From assembly GCA_021228405.1 (NCBI GenBank), contig JAJQRF010000006.1, forward strand, positions 220,359 to 284,358: 64,000 nt of DNA, written 5' to 3'. The position numbers were made by a program, and so were the translations under genes. Shown here one piece after another: positions 55,238-63,904 of the stretch (the stretch's first letter is position 1; the number at the start of each line of letters is the position of its first letter). The notes beneath the pieces are model-generated. The model was not told the origin of the DNA and ran no database searches. It saw only the letters and a program-made list of their open reading frames with translations. Origin of the DNA: Pyrinomonadaceae bacterium. GTDB taxonomy: Bacteria; Acidobacteriota; Blastocatellia; Pyrinomonadales; Pyrinomonadaceae.

Positions 55238-55585
55238 AGCTTTGCAAGATTATATGCCAAAATGTCGAATTAGTTTAATTTATCCGGGGATGAAATTGAT
55301 TTGCGGAGAAGTTTTTCAAGCGAAACGCGAAAATTGCTCAGGTATGTATCAGATAGGACAACTTGCGGATAAATGCAGATATAAAGAATAGTAAACGATG
55401 CTTTTTCCGCGTTTCGCTTGATTTCAAAAAATCTTACGTCGAAATTTCCGACTTTGTTCGGCGAAATTTTACCGCCTCATTCTATAACGCGAAATTTTTC
55501 TCCGAAAAATATCAATCGTTTTCGATTTTTTTCATTAAAGCCGAAAATATTGTATATTTATTAAGAAAACTATAAGGAGAAAAAG
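55238..55585. other. Divergent intergenic region, no gene recognised
   Basis: 348 bp between ilvA (minus) and the SPFH gene (plus); it must hold both promoters. A 70-codon TTG-started frame exists at 55363-55575 but has no ribosome binding site or family resemblance. An AAGGAG site precedes the SPFH gene. Confidence 0.6.
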
Positions 55586-56599
55586 ATGGAATATTTAGGC
55601 GCAAGCGTCATTTTAATCATAGTTCTGGCAATCGCACTTTTAACGGTGGCTTTGAAAACTATTAAGATCGTTCCGCAATCGAGCGTTTTACTGATCGAAC
55701 GATTGGGCAGATTTCACCGGGTCGCGGCAAGCGGTTTGAACATCATCGTTCCGTTCTTTGAATCTCCGCGCGCGGTTTATTGGTCGAACGTTCGTCCCGG
55801 CACGACTTCGATCGATCTGCGCGAACAGTTTATCGATATGCCGCCGCAACCCGTTATCACACGCGACAACGTGACGATCAACGTCGATTCCGTCGTTTAC
55901 TGGCAGATCACCGACCCGATGAAGGCGGTTTATGAAGTCGCCGATCTGGTCGGCGCAATTGTTCAATTAACGATCACGGGAATGCGTTCGGTGATGGGCG
56001 AAATGGATTTGGATCACACGCTTTCGAGCCGCGATCAGATCAACGCGAAACTTCGCATCATTCTCGATGAAGCGACCGACAAATGGGGCGTGAAAGTCAC
56101 CCGCGTGGACGTTAAAAACATCAATCCGCCCGAAGACGTGCGCATCACGATGGAAAAACAGATGACTGCCGAACGCAACCGCCGCGCTTTGATTCTGCAA
56201 GCCGAAGGCGACCGTCAAGCCGCCATTACACGTGCCGAAGGCGAAAAACAAGCCGCCATTACGCGCTCGGAAGGTATCAAGGAATCTGCCGTGCTCGAAG
56301 CGGAAGGCGCGGCGCAAGCCAGACTTCGTGCAACCGCCGCCGAAGCGCAGGCAATCGCGCAGATCGCGCAAGCCATCGGCGACCCTCATCAAACGGCGCA
56401 ATATTTGATTACGGCACGTTATATCGAGTCTTTGCGCGATATGACGAAAACGAATAATTCAAAAGTGATTTTTATGCCGATGGAAACTTCAAGTATGCTT
56501 TCGAGCGTCGGCGCAATCAAAGAAATGTTCGCGGAAACGGGCGAAAAACAGGAACAGCTTCCGCAAAATCCCCAAAATCCGCGTGAACTCGGAAAATAA
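55586..56599 (+). CDS. SPFH / Band 7 (stomatin-like) membrane protein
   Basis: 337 residues. One N-terminal membrane segment (about 5-25), then the SPFH domain: IVPQSSVLLIERLGRFHRVA, GLNIIVPF, PVITRDNVTINVDSVVYW, and AVYEVADLVGAIVQLT. A long Ala/Glu-rich coiled coil follows (TRAEGEKQAAITRSEGIKES, about 205-270). Resembles the QmcA/YbbK and paraslipin group. Such proteins oligomerise in membrane microdomains and often regulate FtsH or other proteases. Followed after 18 bp by the peroxidase gene on the same strand, probably one transcript. Confidence 0.92.
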   Translation: MEYLGASVILIIVLAIALLTVALKTIKIVPQSSVLLIERLGRFHRVAASGLNIIVPFFESPRAVYWSNVRPGTTSIDLREQFIDMPPQPVITRDNVTINVDSVVYWQITDPMKAVYEVADLVGAIVQLTITGMRSVMGEMDLDHTLSSRDQINAKLRIILDEATDKWGVKVTRVDVKNINPPEDVRITMEKQMTAERNRRALILQAEGDRQAAITRAEGEKQAAITRSEGIKESAVLEAEGAAQARLRATAAEAQAIAQIAQAIGDPHQTAQYLITARYIESLRDMTKTNNSKVIFMPMETSSMLSSVGAIKEMFAETGEKQEQLPQNPQNPRELGK

Positions 56600-56617
56600 A
56601 ATTAAAGGAGTAATTTT

Positions 56618-57214
56618 ATGTTGAAAATTGGTTTAGGAATTATCGGAATTTTATTGATCGGCGGCATCGGTGCGGCTTACGCGCTCGGTTTTATCTTTAA
56701 TCCGAGCCCCAACACGCCGCCGCCCGAAAAATCGGTCTACGAATTTACGATGAAGGACATCGACGGCAAAGACGTGAAGCTCGACACCTACAAAGGCAAA
56801 GTTTCGCTCGTTGTAAACACGGCAAGCAAATGCGGTTTGACTCCGCAATACGAAGGCTTGCAGGCACTTTACGACAAATATAAAGACCGCGGATTCGTTA
56901 TTTTAGGCTTTCCCGCGAACAATTTTATGGGACAGGAACCCGGCACGGAAAAAGAGATCAAAGATTTCTGTACTTTGAATTACAAAGTCACTTTCCCGAT
57001 GTTCTCGAAAATCTCGGTCAAAGGCACGGATCAGCATCCGTTCTACACATATTTGACCAACAAGGAATCGAATCCCGGTTTTGACGGCGATATTACGTGG
57101 AATTTCGAGAAATTCCTGGTCGGTAAAGACGGAAAAGTTCTGGCGCGTTTTTCGCCGAAAACCAAACCCGACGATCCGAAGATCGCCGAAGCCATCGAAG
57201 CCGCCTTGAAATAA
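56618..57214 (+). CDS. Membrane-anchored glutathione peroxidase family protein
   Basis: 198 residues. N-terminal membrane anchor (about 3-25), short linker, then the peroxidase domain: LVVNTASKCGLTPQYEGLQ (peroxidatic Cys), GFPANNFMGQEPGTEKEI (Gln), and WNFEKFLVGKDGKV (Trp and Asn). The Cys form of this family usually takes electrons from thioredoxin rather than glutathione. Likely reduces hydroperoxides on the outer face of the membrane. Downstream of the SPFH gene. Confidence 0.92.
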   Translation: MLKIGLGIIGILLIGGIGAAYALGFIFNPSPNTPPPEKSVYEFTMKDIDGKDVKLDTYKGKVSLVVNTASKCGLTPQYEGLQALYDKYKDRGFVILGFPANNFMGQEPGTEKEIKDFCTLNYKVTFPMFSKISVKGTDQHPFYTYLTNKESNPGFDGDITWNFEKFLVGKDGKVLARFSPKTKPDDPKIAEAIEAALK

Positions 57215-57238
57215 ACGAAATAGAATTTTAAGTAAAAT

Positions 57239-57280
57239 AACCCGAAGCCGTTAATTTATTAACGGCTTCGGGTTACTTCT
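57239..57280 (+). terminator. Intrinsic terminator
   Basis: AACCCGAAGCCGTTAA (57239-57254) pairs perfectly with TTAACGGCTTCGGGTT (57259-57274) around a 4-nt loop, followed by ACTTCTTTTTT. It ends the SPFH-peroxidase unit. Confidence 0.92.
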
Positions 57281-57312
57281 TTTTTGAAAAAAACGCGTCG
57301 GAAATGATTTTC

Positions 57313-57627
57313 TTCACAAAGTTTTTCATTTTCTTCGTGTTTTTTTCTAAAAACTACACGAAGTTTTTGATTTTCTTTGCGAAGTTTTTGGAAAACTTCG
57401 TGTCTTTTGCTCAAAACTTCGTGTAGTTTTTGATTTTCTTTGTGTAGTTTCTTCAAAACTTTGTGTCTTTTGCCGAAAACTTCGTGTCTTTTGCTCAAAA
57501 TTTCGTGTCTTTTGGTATTTTTTTCGCGTAGTTTTGTGGAAACTTCGTGTTTTTTGCCTTTTTCTTCACGAAATTTTCGTAAAACTACACATAGTTTGAG
57601 TTTTTCTTTACATAGTTTTTCGTTTTC
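57313..57627. repeat. Fifteen tandem 21-bp repeats
   Basis: Fifteen contiguous 21-bp units (for example TTCGTGTCTTTTGCTCAAAAC) with no indels. The minus strand is open for about 127 codons across and beyond the array and would encode seven-residue repeats such as SKRHEVF, QKLRKEN and KKLHKEN, the pattern of a charged coiled coil. It has no ATG, only a TTG inside, and no ribosome binding site. It ends inside the terminator of the upstream operon, which argues against a real gene. Confidence 0.85.
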
Positions 57628-57752
57628 CTTGCGATTCGAGATTTAAAACTAAACACCTTCCGTTTCTAAAGTCTTCCTGCTTTTTCTGTTTTTCGTGTTT
57701 TTAATTCAACTATTTTTGTCTGAATACGTATATTTGATAAAATTTGCACGCA

Positions 57753-58829
57753 ATGAAATTTGTCAAAATATTAATCGTCATCTTTATTCTTTCGATTCTC
57801 GCGCTCGGCGGAGTTTCTTTTTGGATTTATCAGTCAATGAATACGCCTGTTTCGCACGAAAAAGCCAATAAATTTATCGAAATCCCGAGAGGCAGTTCGC
57901 CGACGCAGATAATTTCTAAACTTACGTCCGAAGGCATCATCAAGAGCGAATTTGCCACGCTCATTTATCTCCGCACTTTCGGAAACGCCGAAAAATTAAA
58001 GGCGGGCGAATATCAATTTGCTTCGCCGATCAATGCTTTGCAGGTTATCAAAGAACTCGAAAAAGGTGAGGAACGCACAACGAAACTGACGATTCCCGAA
58101 GGCTTTACGCGTTTCGACATCGCCAAACGCATCGCTGAAAAGTTTCCGCAAAATCCGCCGATGGACGATAAAGCGATTCTTTATCTGATGGACGACACGA
58201 CGCTTATCAAAGACATCGCGCCGACCGCCAAAAACCTCGAAGGCTTTATGTATCCGAGCACTTACAGTTTTCCGCGTGAAACCGAACCGAAGGAAATCAT
58301 CAAAACGATGGTCGAGCAATTTAAGAAAATCTGGAAGCCCGAATATAATGACAAAGCAAAATCGCTCGGCAGAACTTCGCAGGAAATCGTCACGATCGCC
58401 AGCTTGATCGAAACCGAATCGAAGTTTGAAGAAGAACGACCGATCGTTGCGTCGGTCATCTACAACCGTCTGGCGAAGAATATTCCGCTCGGCATCGACC
58501 AGACTGCCGTTTACATCGCCAAAATGCAAAACCGCTGGGACGGCACGATCAATAAAAGCGATCTCGAAGCCGATTCGCCCTATAACACCAGAAAATACGG
58601 CGGAATCCCGCCCGGACCGATCTCGTCCGTTTCCGAAAGCGCGATCAAAGCCGCTCTCGAACCCGCCACGACCGATTATATTTTCTACGTTCTGAACGTC
58701 GAAAAAAACGACGGTTCGCACAATTTCTACGCCTCAGCCGCCGAATTTGAACGCGGGAAAGCCGCGTATCAAATCTGGCTCGAACAGCAAAGAAAGGAAA
58801 AACGCGAGCAAGAAGCGAGTAATCAATAA
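57753..58829 (+). CDS. mltG: Endolytic murein transglycosylase MltG
   Basis: 358 residues from the ATG at 57753. One N-terminal membrane segment (1-28), a LysM-like region (IEIPRGSSPTQIISKLTSEG), then the YceG/MltG domain: LEGFMYPSTYSFPRE, VTIASLIETESKFEEERPIV (catalytic Glu), ASVIYNRLAKNIPLGIDQTA, and SPYNTRKYGGIPPGPISSV. Cuts nascent glycan strands to set their length. Starts a plus-strand series continuing with the HAD gene. Confidence 0.94.
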   Translation: MKFVKILIVIFILSILALGGVSFWIYQSMNTPVSHEKANKFIEIPRGSSPTQIISKLTSEGIIKSEFATLIYLRTFGNAEKLKAGEYQFASPINALQVIKELEKGEERTTKLTIPEGFTRFDIAKRIAEKFPQNPPMDDKAILYLMDDTTLIKDIAPTAKNLEGFMYPSTYSFPRETEPKEIIKTMVEQFKKIWKPEYNDKAKSLGRTSQEIVTIASLIETESKFEEERPIVASVIYNRLAKNIPLGIDQTAVYIAKMQNRWDGTINKSDLEADSPYNTRKYGGIPPGPISSVSESAIKAALEPATTDYIFYVLNVEKNDGSHNFYASAAEFERGKAAYQIWLEQQRKEKREQEASNQ

Positions 58830-58900
58830 TATTTTTCGTAAATCTTTATATAATTGCGTATGCTTATTAAAAGCTAAATAGAAAATTAAGTATTGCCATA

Positions 58901-59764
58901 ATGATTAAACTTCTCGCACTCGATCTTGACGGAACTTTGCTCGACTCAAAAGGCAAAATTCCCGAAGCAAACAAAACAGCGATCAGACAAGCCGAAGAAA
59001 TCGGCGTTTTGGTGACGATTGCCACCGGACGCAGGTTTCGTGATGCGCGTCCGGTCGGGTTGGAATTGGAATTGAACGCGCCGCTCATCACGCATAACGG
59101 CGCGCTTCTGAAATTTGCCGAATCGCTCGAAACCGTTTCCGCATCGCTTTTGCCGAACGAAACGGTTTGCGAAATATTGCGCATCGGGCGCGAATTCGGC
59201 GCGGAAGCGCTTTTGAGTGCCGATCCGCACGGTAAAGGAACACTGCTTTACGAAACGGTTTCCGCCGACAATATTCCGCTTCAGAAATACATCGTCTGGT
59301 CGAAACATCTGCACGGCGATGAAGCCGAAGAAGCGATTCACCACGTCGAAAAACTGGAAGACGTTTTGGACGAAACCGAAACCGTCCATATTTCATTTTC
59401 GGGCAGATGCGCGCCGATGGCTGAATTACAGCAGATTTTGGACGAAGAATTGAAGGATAAAGTGATGCTTTTATCGACGGTTTATCCGAAATTGGATTTC
59501 ACCTTGCTCGACATTCTGCCGCCCGACGCTTCCAAAGGAATCGGACTCGAAAAGCTCGCCGCTTTTAATAATCTAACGGCTGAAAACGTGATGGTTTGCG
59601 GCGATAATTTTAACGATCTGCAAATGCTCGAATACGCCGGAACGCCCGTTTTAATGGCAAATGCCGCACCCGAATTGTTTGAAAACCCGAAATATAAAAG
59701 AACTTTATCGAACGACGAAAACGGTGTAGCATTAGCAATAGAAAAGTTTATTTTGGGAGCGTAA
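58901..59764 (+). CDS. Cof-type HAD phosphatase
   Basis: 287 residues. HAD motif I LLALDLDGTLLD, motif II VTIATGRRF (Thr), motif III Lys in DASKGIGLEKL, and motif IV VMVCGDNFNDLQMLEYAG. A type IIB cap fills the middle (about 85-190). Likely a sugar or nucleotide phosphatase of broad specificity. Ends 5 bp before the retropepsin-like gene, probably co-transcribed. Confidence 0.92.
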   Translation: MIKLLALDLDGTLLDSKGKIPEANKTAIRQAEEIGVLVTIATGRRFRDARPVGLELELNAPLITHNGALLKFAESLETVSASLLPNETVCEILRIGREFGAEALLSADPHGKGTLLYETVSADNIPLQKYIVWSKHLHGDEAEEAIHHVEKLEDVLDETETVHISFSGRCAPMAELQQILDEELKDKVMLLSTVYPKLDFTLLDILPPDASKGIGLEKLAAFNNLTAENVMVCGDNFNDLQMLEYAGTPVLMANAAPELFENPKYKRTLSNDENGVALAIEKFILGA

Positions 59765-59769
59765 AAATT

Positions 59770-60183
59770 ATGGGCGAAGTCAGAGTTAGAGTTAAATTGA
59801 CCAATGCATTAGACAGAGCTTTGGCGCGGCGCGGCAAAATCAAAGATTCTGAAATTAGAACTTATGAAGCAGATGCTCTAATCGATACGGGTGCAGTTTC
59901 TTCTGTTGTGCCTTTAAATGTTATGCAGCAATTAGGCTTGGAAGTTGACGGACAGAGAGTGGCGGAATATGCCGACGGACGCAACGAAGTTGTCAATTTA
60001 ACGGAACCGATAATGTTCGACATCATCGGACGCAAAACAACCGAAGGAGCAATGGTTTTGGGAAACGAAGTCATCATCGATCAAACAATTTTAGAAGTTT
60101 TGGATTTATTGGTTGATTGCAATAACCGCAAAGTAATCCCGAACCCTGCTCATCCCGATCAACCCGTCGTAAAAATAAAATAA
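59770..60183 (+). CDS. Retropepsin-like aspartyl protease family protein
   Basis: 137 residues. EADALIDTGAVSSVVPLNVM contains the clan AA catalytic motif DTGA, followed by the hydrophobic VMQQLGL and the later LEVLDLLVDC strand; this fits the small family of bacterial clan AA proteins (TIGR03698-like). These are thought to act as homodimers. Substrate unknown. Between a HAD phosphatase and a CHASE3 protein in one tightly spaced run. Confidence 0.8.
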   Translation: MGEVRVRVKLTNALDRALARRGKIKDSEIRTYEADALIDTGAVSSVVPLNVMQQLGLEVDGQRVAEYADGRNEVVNLTEPIMFDIIGRKTTEGAMVLGNEVIIDQTILEVLDLLVDCNNRKVIPNPAHPDQPVVKIK

Positions 60184-60195
60184 ATCTCGCGTTTT

Positions 60196-61050
60196 ATGAA
60201 TCGGCTGAAAACCTTTCTCAAATGGCGTTGGATTCGATTTTTGATGATCTGGAACCACGCACCGATCCGCGCTCAGGGCGGCATCCTCGCGCTTATTCCG
60301 ATAATTGCCGTGGTAATTTCTTTTATCTATGCGTTTTACGGCAACCGTAACCGCGAATTTATCGAATACGACATTCAGCGCAGATTTCATCTCGTCCGTC
60401 AATACAACGATCTGCTGAATCTGATGCTCGATGCCGAAACGGGCGAACGAGGGTTTCTTCTCACCGAACGCGACGAGTATCTCGAACCTTACCGCATCGC
60501 CGTCGAGAAAATCCCGTCAGCGATCAGCGGTTTGCGTGAAACGATCAATCAGGAATTAGGCGAAAAACCGAGAGTTGAAAGACTCGAAAAACTCGATAAA
60601 GTCGAACAGCTTGTCAATGAGCAACTCAAATCGCTGAAATTGTCGCAGGATTTCGTCAAACAAAACCGCGACCGTGAAGCTCTCTACAATCATCTGAAAA
60701 ACGGCAAAAATCTGATGGACGCGATTCGTCTGAATCTCGGCGAAATGCAGGCGCACGACGGCGATCTGCTCAAAGAAAAAATCGACGAAATAAACGACAT
60801 CCGCCGCCGCGATTACATTTTCGTTTTCGTCGCGCTGTTGATCGGTTTGATTATGCGGCTCATTTCGTTTTACCTGTTCGACCGCGGCATCGTCCGCCGT
60901 ATCAACCGTTTGACGGAAAACGTCGGCTCGCTCATCAAAGGCGAACCTTTTAATAATCCGACACCGAAAAAAGACGACGCGATTGGCTTACTTGAGCAGG
61001 AAATTGTTAAAATCGGAAAACAAAATAATTTAGATACAAAATCTGATTGA
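60196..61050 (+). CDS. CHASE3-domain membrane sensor with HAMP-like segment, no output domain
   Basis: 284 residues. Two membrane segments (about 28-50 and 210-235) flank a periplasmic CHASE3 domain (LLNLMLDAETGERGFLLTER then a four-helix pattern). After the second segment there is a short HAMP-like helix (RRINRLTENVGSLIKGEPF), and the protein ends without kinase, cyclase or methyl-accepting domain. It may work through a separate partner or be a truncated receptor. Starts 12 bp after the aspartyl protease gene. Confidence 0.82.
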   Translation: MNRLKTFLKWRWIRFLMIWNHAPIRAQGGILALIPIIAVVISFIYAFYGNRNREFIEYDIQRRFHLVRQYNDLLNLMLDAETGERGFLLTERDEYLEPYRIAVEKIPSAISGLRETINQELGEKPRVERLEKLDKVEQLVNEQLKSLKLSQDFVKQNRDREALYNHLKNGKNLMDAIRLNLGEMQAHDGDLLKEKIDEINDIRRRDYIFVFVALLIGLIMRLISFYLFDRGIVRRINRLTENVGSLIKGEPFNNPTPKKDDAIGLLEQEIVKIGKQNNLDTKSD

Positions 61051-61091
61051 AATTTTTAAAGTTTTCGGCTGTTAAAACGGAGATAATTATT

Positions 61092-62021
61092 ATGCGCTTC
61101 AAAATAGTTTTTTTCATTATTTTCTCAAGTGTTTTCGTTTCTCAAATTACCGCTCAAGAAAGTGCAAAACAAACGATTCCGAATATTTTAGTTGTCGATA
61201 AATTTAATTTTGAGAATGAAAAGATCGGAGTTAAAAAACTCATAACTTCTTTGGATATGCTCACAAACGAATTTTATGCGTCAAACTGCTTTCCAACTCC
61301 AAATCAAACTAAAATAAATGAATATAAAAAATTGATCGATTCAATTGTGCCAACAAATACGATCGGCGGTACAGAATCGACTGTTGAATATTTTCGGCAA
61401 CAAATTCTCCAACTACAAAAAGAAGACTTTGAAATGCAAAAAAAAATCAATGAAAATTTTCAAAAAAGATTTGAACTTTTAATTTCACCTATTAATAATG
61501 AAATCAATAATTTAGTAACAGAGATCGGAAAGCAGAACAATGCTGTTATTCTTGATGCCGAAAGACTCGATTTAAAATCGCAAGTTTTGGCTTTTGACGA
61601 CAAAATTGAAATTTCCGGTAAACTTATTCCGTTATTAAATGAGTTTCTTGAAACAACTAAAAAACCTGATTTGAGTTTAGATTTGCCCAAAAGCAAGGTT
61701 GTAAAGGTTGACCTTGCTGTTATTGGTCATAAAATTCCAAACACTCAACCTTTCAAAGTCTATCTTGAACAATCAAGAAAAAACCAAATGGAAAAAGGCG
61801 CATTCATCAGCAATGAAAAATATATCGCAATTCTTAAAGCAAATAATATTGAATATAAAACAATCAATACTCTTTTCGATTCGTTCAAAGCCTTTGCAAA
61901 AAAAAATGGTTACAGTATGATTCTCGATTCGAGCATTGAATTGCCGATTGAAATACAAAATATTCAGCTTGAAGACGTTACAAATGATTTCATTTCTTAT
62001 TATAATCAGTTAAATCAGTAG
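61092..62021 (+). CDS. Exported OmpH/Skp-like protein, AT-rich
   Basis: 309 residues from the ATG at 61092, which gives a clean signal peptide (MRFKIVFFIIFSSVFVSQIT, cut after AQ); an upstream TTG frame is rejected. The body has a helical, Lys/Glu/Asn-rich middle (about 110-160, EDFEMQKKINENFQKRFELL) and phrases like NAVILDAERLD and KNGYSMILDSS, which recall the Skp/OmpH chaperone fold, in duplicate form. The gene is clearly more AT-rich than its neighbours. Periplasmic chaperone is the best guess. Confidence 0.62.
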   Translation: MRFKIVFFIIFSSVFVSQITAQESAKQTIPNILVVDKFNFENEKIGVKKLITSLDMLTNEFYASNCFPTPNQTKINEYKKLIDSIVPTNTIGGTESTVEYFRQQILQLQKEDFEMQKKINENFQKRFELLISPINNEINNLVTEIGKQNNAVILDAERLDLKSQVLAFDDKIEISGKLIPLLNEFLETTKKPDLSLDLPKSKVVKVDLAVIGHKIPNTQPFKVYLEQSRKNQMEKGAFISNEKYIAILKANNIEYKTINTLFDSFKAFAKKNGYSMILDSSIELPIEIQNIQLEDVTNDFISYYNQLNQ

Positions 62022-62059
62022 TTTATTTTGCAATTATACATTTAGGAGAATATTTACAA

Positions 62060-62545
62060 ATGGCAAACAGAATCGCAGTTCTTGAAACAAATAAAGGAAC
62101 TATCAAATTTGAACTCTTGGAAGAAGACGCACCGAAAACGACCGAAAATTTTCGTCTTTTGGCTGAACAAGGCTATTACGACGGCGTAATCTTTCACCGT
62201 GTTATCAGAAATTTTATGATCCAGGGCGGCGATCCGCTCGGCGAAGGCTACGGCGGCGAGTCGGCTTGGGGCGGACGGTTTGACGATGAGATCGACAAAA
62301 CTTCGCCGCTTTACAAAGGCGTTTACGGCAAAGGAACGGTTGCGATGGCAAATGCCGGACCGAACACGAACGGTTCGCAGTTTTTCATTATGCACGTCGA
62401 TTATCCGCTTCCGCCGAGCTACACGAAATTCGGAAACGTCATCGAAGGTCAGGAAGTGGTTGACGCAATTGCCGAAGTTCCCGTCAATCAGCGCGATAAG
62501 CCGCTCGAAACGGTCGTGATGGAAAAAGTTTACATCGAAGACTAA
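62060..62545 (+). CDS. Cyclophilin-type peptidyl-prolyl isomerase, cytoplasmic
   Basis: 161 residues, no signal sequence. Cyclophilin motifs: FHRVIRNFMIQGGDP (catalytic Arg, Phe, Gln), TVAMANAGPNTNGSQFFI, and FGNVIEGQEVVDAIAEVPV. AGGAG precedes the ATG. Catalyses cis-trans isomerisation of prolyl bonds. A second, lipid-anchored cyclophilin is encoded at 63088-63714. Confidence 0.95.
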   Translation: MANRIAVLETNKGTIKFELLEEDAPKTTENFRLLAEQGYYDGVIFHRVIRNFMIQGGDPLGEGYGGESAWGGRFDDEIDKTSPLYKGVYGKGTVAMANAGPNTNGSQFFIMHVDYPLPPSYTKFGNVIEGQEVVDAIAEVPVNQRDKPLETVVMEKVYIED

Positions 62546-62547
62546 GT

Positions 62548-62622
62548 GATAGTTGATAACGGATAACGGATGGTGAATTTTATTCAATTTGATTTTCACT
62601 ATCCTTTATCCGTTATCCGTTA
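62548..62622. repeat. Heptad-word hairpin between cyclophilin and dtd genes
   Basis: Words GATAGTT, GATAACG, GATAACG, GATGGTG face CACTATCC-TTTATCCGTTATCCGTTAA; the AACGGATAACGGAT/ATCCGTTATCCGTT core is perfect apart from spacing. It ends 6 bp before the dtd start codon, so it may mask initiation. Confidence 0.82.
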
Positions 62623-62627
62623 AATCT

Positions 62628-63077
62628 ATGCGTGCTGTTTTACAAAGAGTTTCGCAGGCAAAAGTCACGGTCGAAGGCGAGATCACGGGCGAGATCGGCA
62701 AAGGAATCTTGGTTTTGCTCGGCGTTTCGCGTGAAGATTCCGAAAAAGAAGCGGTTTATTTGCTCGAAAAAACATTGAATCTTCGCATTTTTGAAGACGA
62801 AAACGATAAAATGAATCTTTCCCTGCTTGACGTTGCGGGTGAACTTCTTGTAGTTTCTCAATTTACGCTTTACGGCGATGCTCGAAAAGGTCGGCGACCT
62901 TCATACATCGAAGCCGCCGCGCCCGAACGTGCCAACGAACTTTACGAACATTTCGTTACCGAAGCGCGTAAACAAATAAAAAAAGTGGAAACCGGTCGTT
63001 TTCAGGCGATGATGGATGTTGAACTCGTGAACGACGGACCCGTCACGATTTTATTAGATACTGACAAAACTTTTTAA
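62628..63077 (+). CDS. dtd: D-aminoacyl-tRNA deacylase
   Basis: 149 residues from the ATG at 62628; the longer frame from 62589 would translate the repeat. [48 protein letters not shown], the active-site [16 protein letters not shown] and the C-terminal [14 protein letters not shown] (usually MxVxLxNDGPVT) are all present. Removes D-amino acids from mischarged tRNA, using the Gly-cisPro motif. Confidence 0.95.
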   Translation: MRAVLQRVSQAKVTVEGEITGEIGKGILVLLGVSREDSEKEAVYLLEKTLNLRIFEDENDKMNLSLLDVAGELLVVSQFTLYGDARKGRRPSYIEAAAPERANELYEHFVTEARKQIKKVETGRFQAMMDVELVNDGPVTILLDTDKTF

Positions 63078-63087
63078 GATAAAATTT

Positions 63088-63714
63088 ATGTCGAAAACAA
63101 AATTTATTGCATTATTTTTAATAATTTCCGCCTTTGCTTTTGCTTGTAAAGACGCTTCAAAAACAGCAAATAAGAACAGCAATCAGCCCGAAGTTAAAAA
63201 AGGCGTTCAACCCGTTGCCGACAACGAGATCGCGGTTATCGAAATGGAAAATTCTGCCGCCTTTGGAACGATCAAGATCGAGCTTTACTCAAACATCGCG
63301 CCGAAAATGGTCGAACGCTTCAAAACTTTGGCAAAGGAGGGCGTTTACAACGGAACGACTATTCATCGCATCAACCAATCCGTAATCCAAGGTGGCGATC
63401 CGAATTCAAAGGATAACGATCCGTCAAATGACGGAATGGGCGGTTCGGACAAACCCGACGTAGTTGCCGAATTTTCCGACATTCCATACGACACGGGGAT
63501 CGTCGGCGCGGCAAGAAGTCAGGATTTTAATTCGGCAAATTCGCAGTTTTTCATCACCTTAAAGCGCGAACCCGGTTTCGACAACAAATACACGATCTTC
63601 GGTAAGGTCATCGAAGGAATGAACAATGCCAAAACGATTGCCGGCGCACCGCAAGAACGTGAAAAACCGCTCGATCAAATCAAGATCAAAAGCATTACAA
63701 TTCAGCCGAAATAG
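63088..63714 (+). CDS. Lipoprotein cyclophilin-type peptidyl-prolyl isomerase
   Basis: 208 residues. Lipobox AFAC at about residue 20, an Asn/Lys-rich linker, then a cyclophilin domain: IHRINQSVIQGGDPN, IVGAARSQDFNSANSQFFI, and FGKVIEGMNNAKTIAG. The catalytic Arg of FHRV is retained in IHRI. Probably attached to a membrane in the periplasm to help fold exported proteins. Directly follows dtd. Confidence 0.93.
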   Translation: MSKTKFIALFLIISAFAFACKDASKTANKNSNQPEVKKGVQPVADNEIAVIEMENSAAFGTIKIELYSNIAPKMVERFKTLAKEGVYNGTTIHRINQSVIQGGDPNSKDNDPSNDGMGGSDKPDVVAEFSDIPYDTGIVGAARSQDFNSANSQFFITLKREPGFDNKYTIFGKVIEGMNNAKTIAGAPQEREKPLDQIKIKSITIQPK

Positions 63715-63734
63715 TTTATAGTAGTTTAATCCAA

Positions 63735-63807
63735 GCTCGCGTAGCTCAGTGGATAGAGTGCTTCCCTCCGAAGGAAGAAGTCGCAGGTTCAAATCCCGCC
63801 GCGAGTA
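63735..63807 (+). tRNA. tRNA-Arg (anticodon CCG)
   Basis: 73 nt, CCA not encoded. Acceptor GCTCGCG pairs with CGCGAGT (one G-U); anticodon stem CTTCC/GGAAG with loop CTCCGAA, anticodon CCG; T-loop TTCAAAT. The T-stem has one A-C mismatch (GCAGG against CCCGC), a small irregularity. Confidence 0.88.
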
Positions 63808-63811
63808 TTTA

Positions 63812-63848
63812 AGAAAAAAGACAATTCTGAGAATTGTCTTTTTTCTGT
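63812..63848. terminator. Bidirectional intrinsic terminator
   Basis: AGAAAAAAGACAATTC (63812-63827) pairs perfectly with GAATTGTCTTTTTTCT (63831-63846) around a 3-nt loop. Serves the tRNA-Arg gene and possibly the convergent gene to its right. Confidence 0.92.
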
Positions 63849-63904
63849 CTTTATTCTATTGCTCTGATAAAATCTCTCTCACAGCAATCGTGGAAATTTC
63901 GGGG

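Noticed and set aside
55363..55575. 70-codon frame upstream of the SPFH gene
   Set aside because: TTG start, no ribosome binding site, no recognisable motif, unlikely amino-acid pattern.
57259..57640. Minus-strand coiled-coil gene across the 21-bp repeats
   Set aside because: No ATG, no ribosome binding site, and the frame ends within a perfect terminator hairpin; kept as a repeat finding only.
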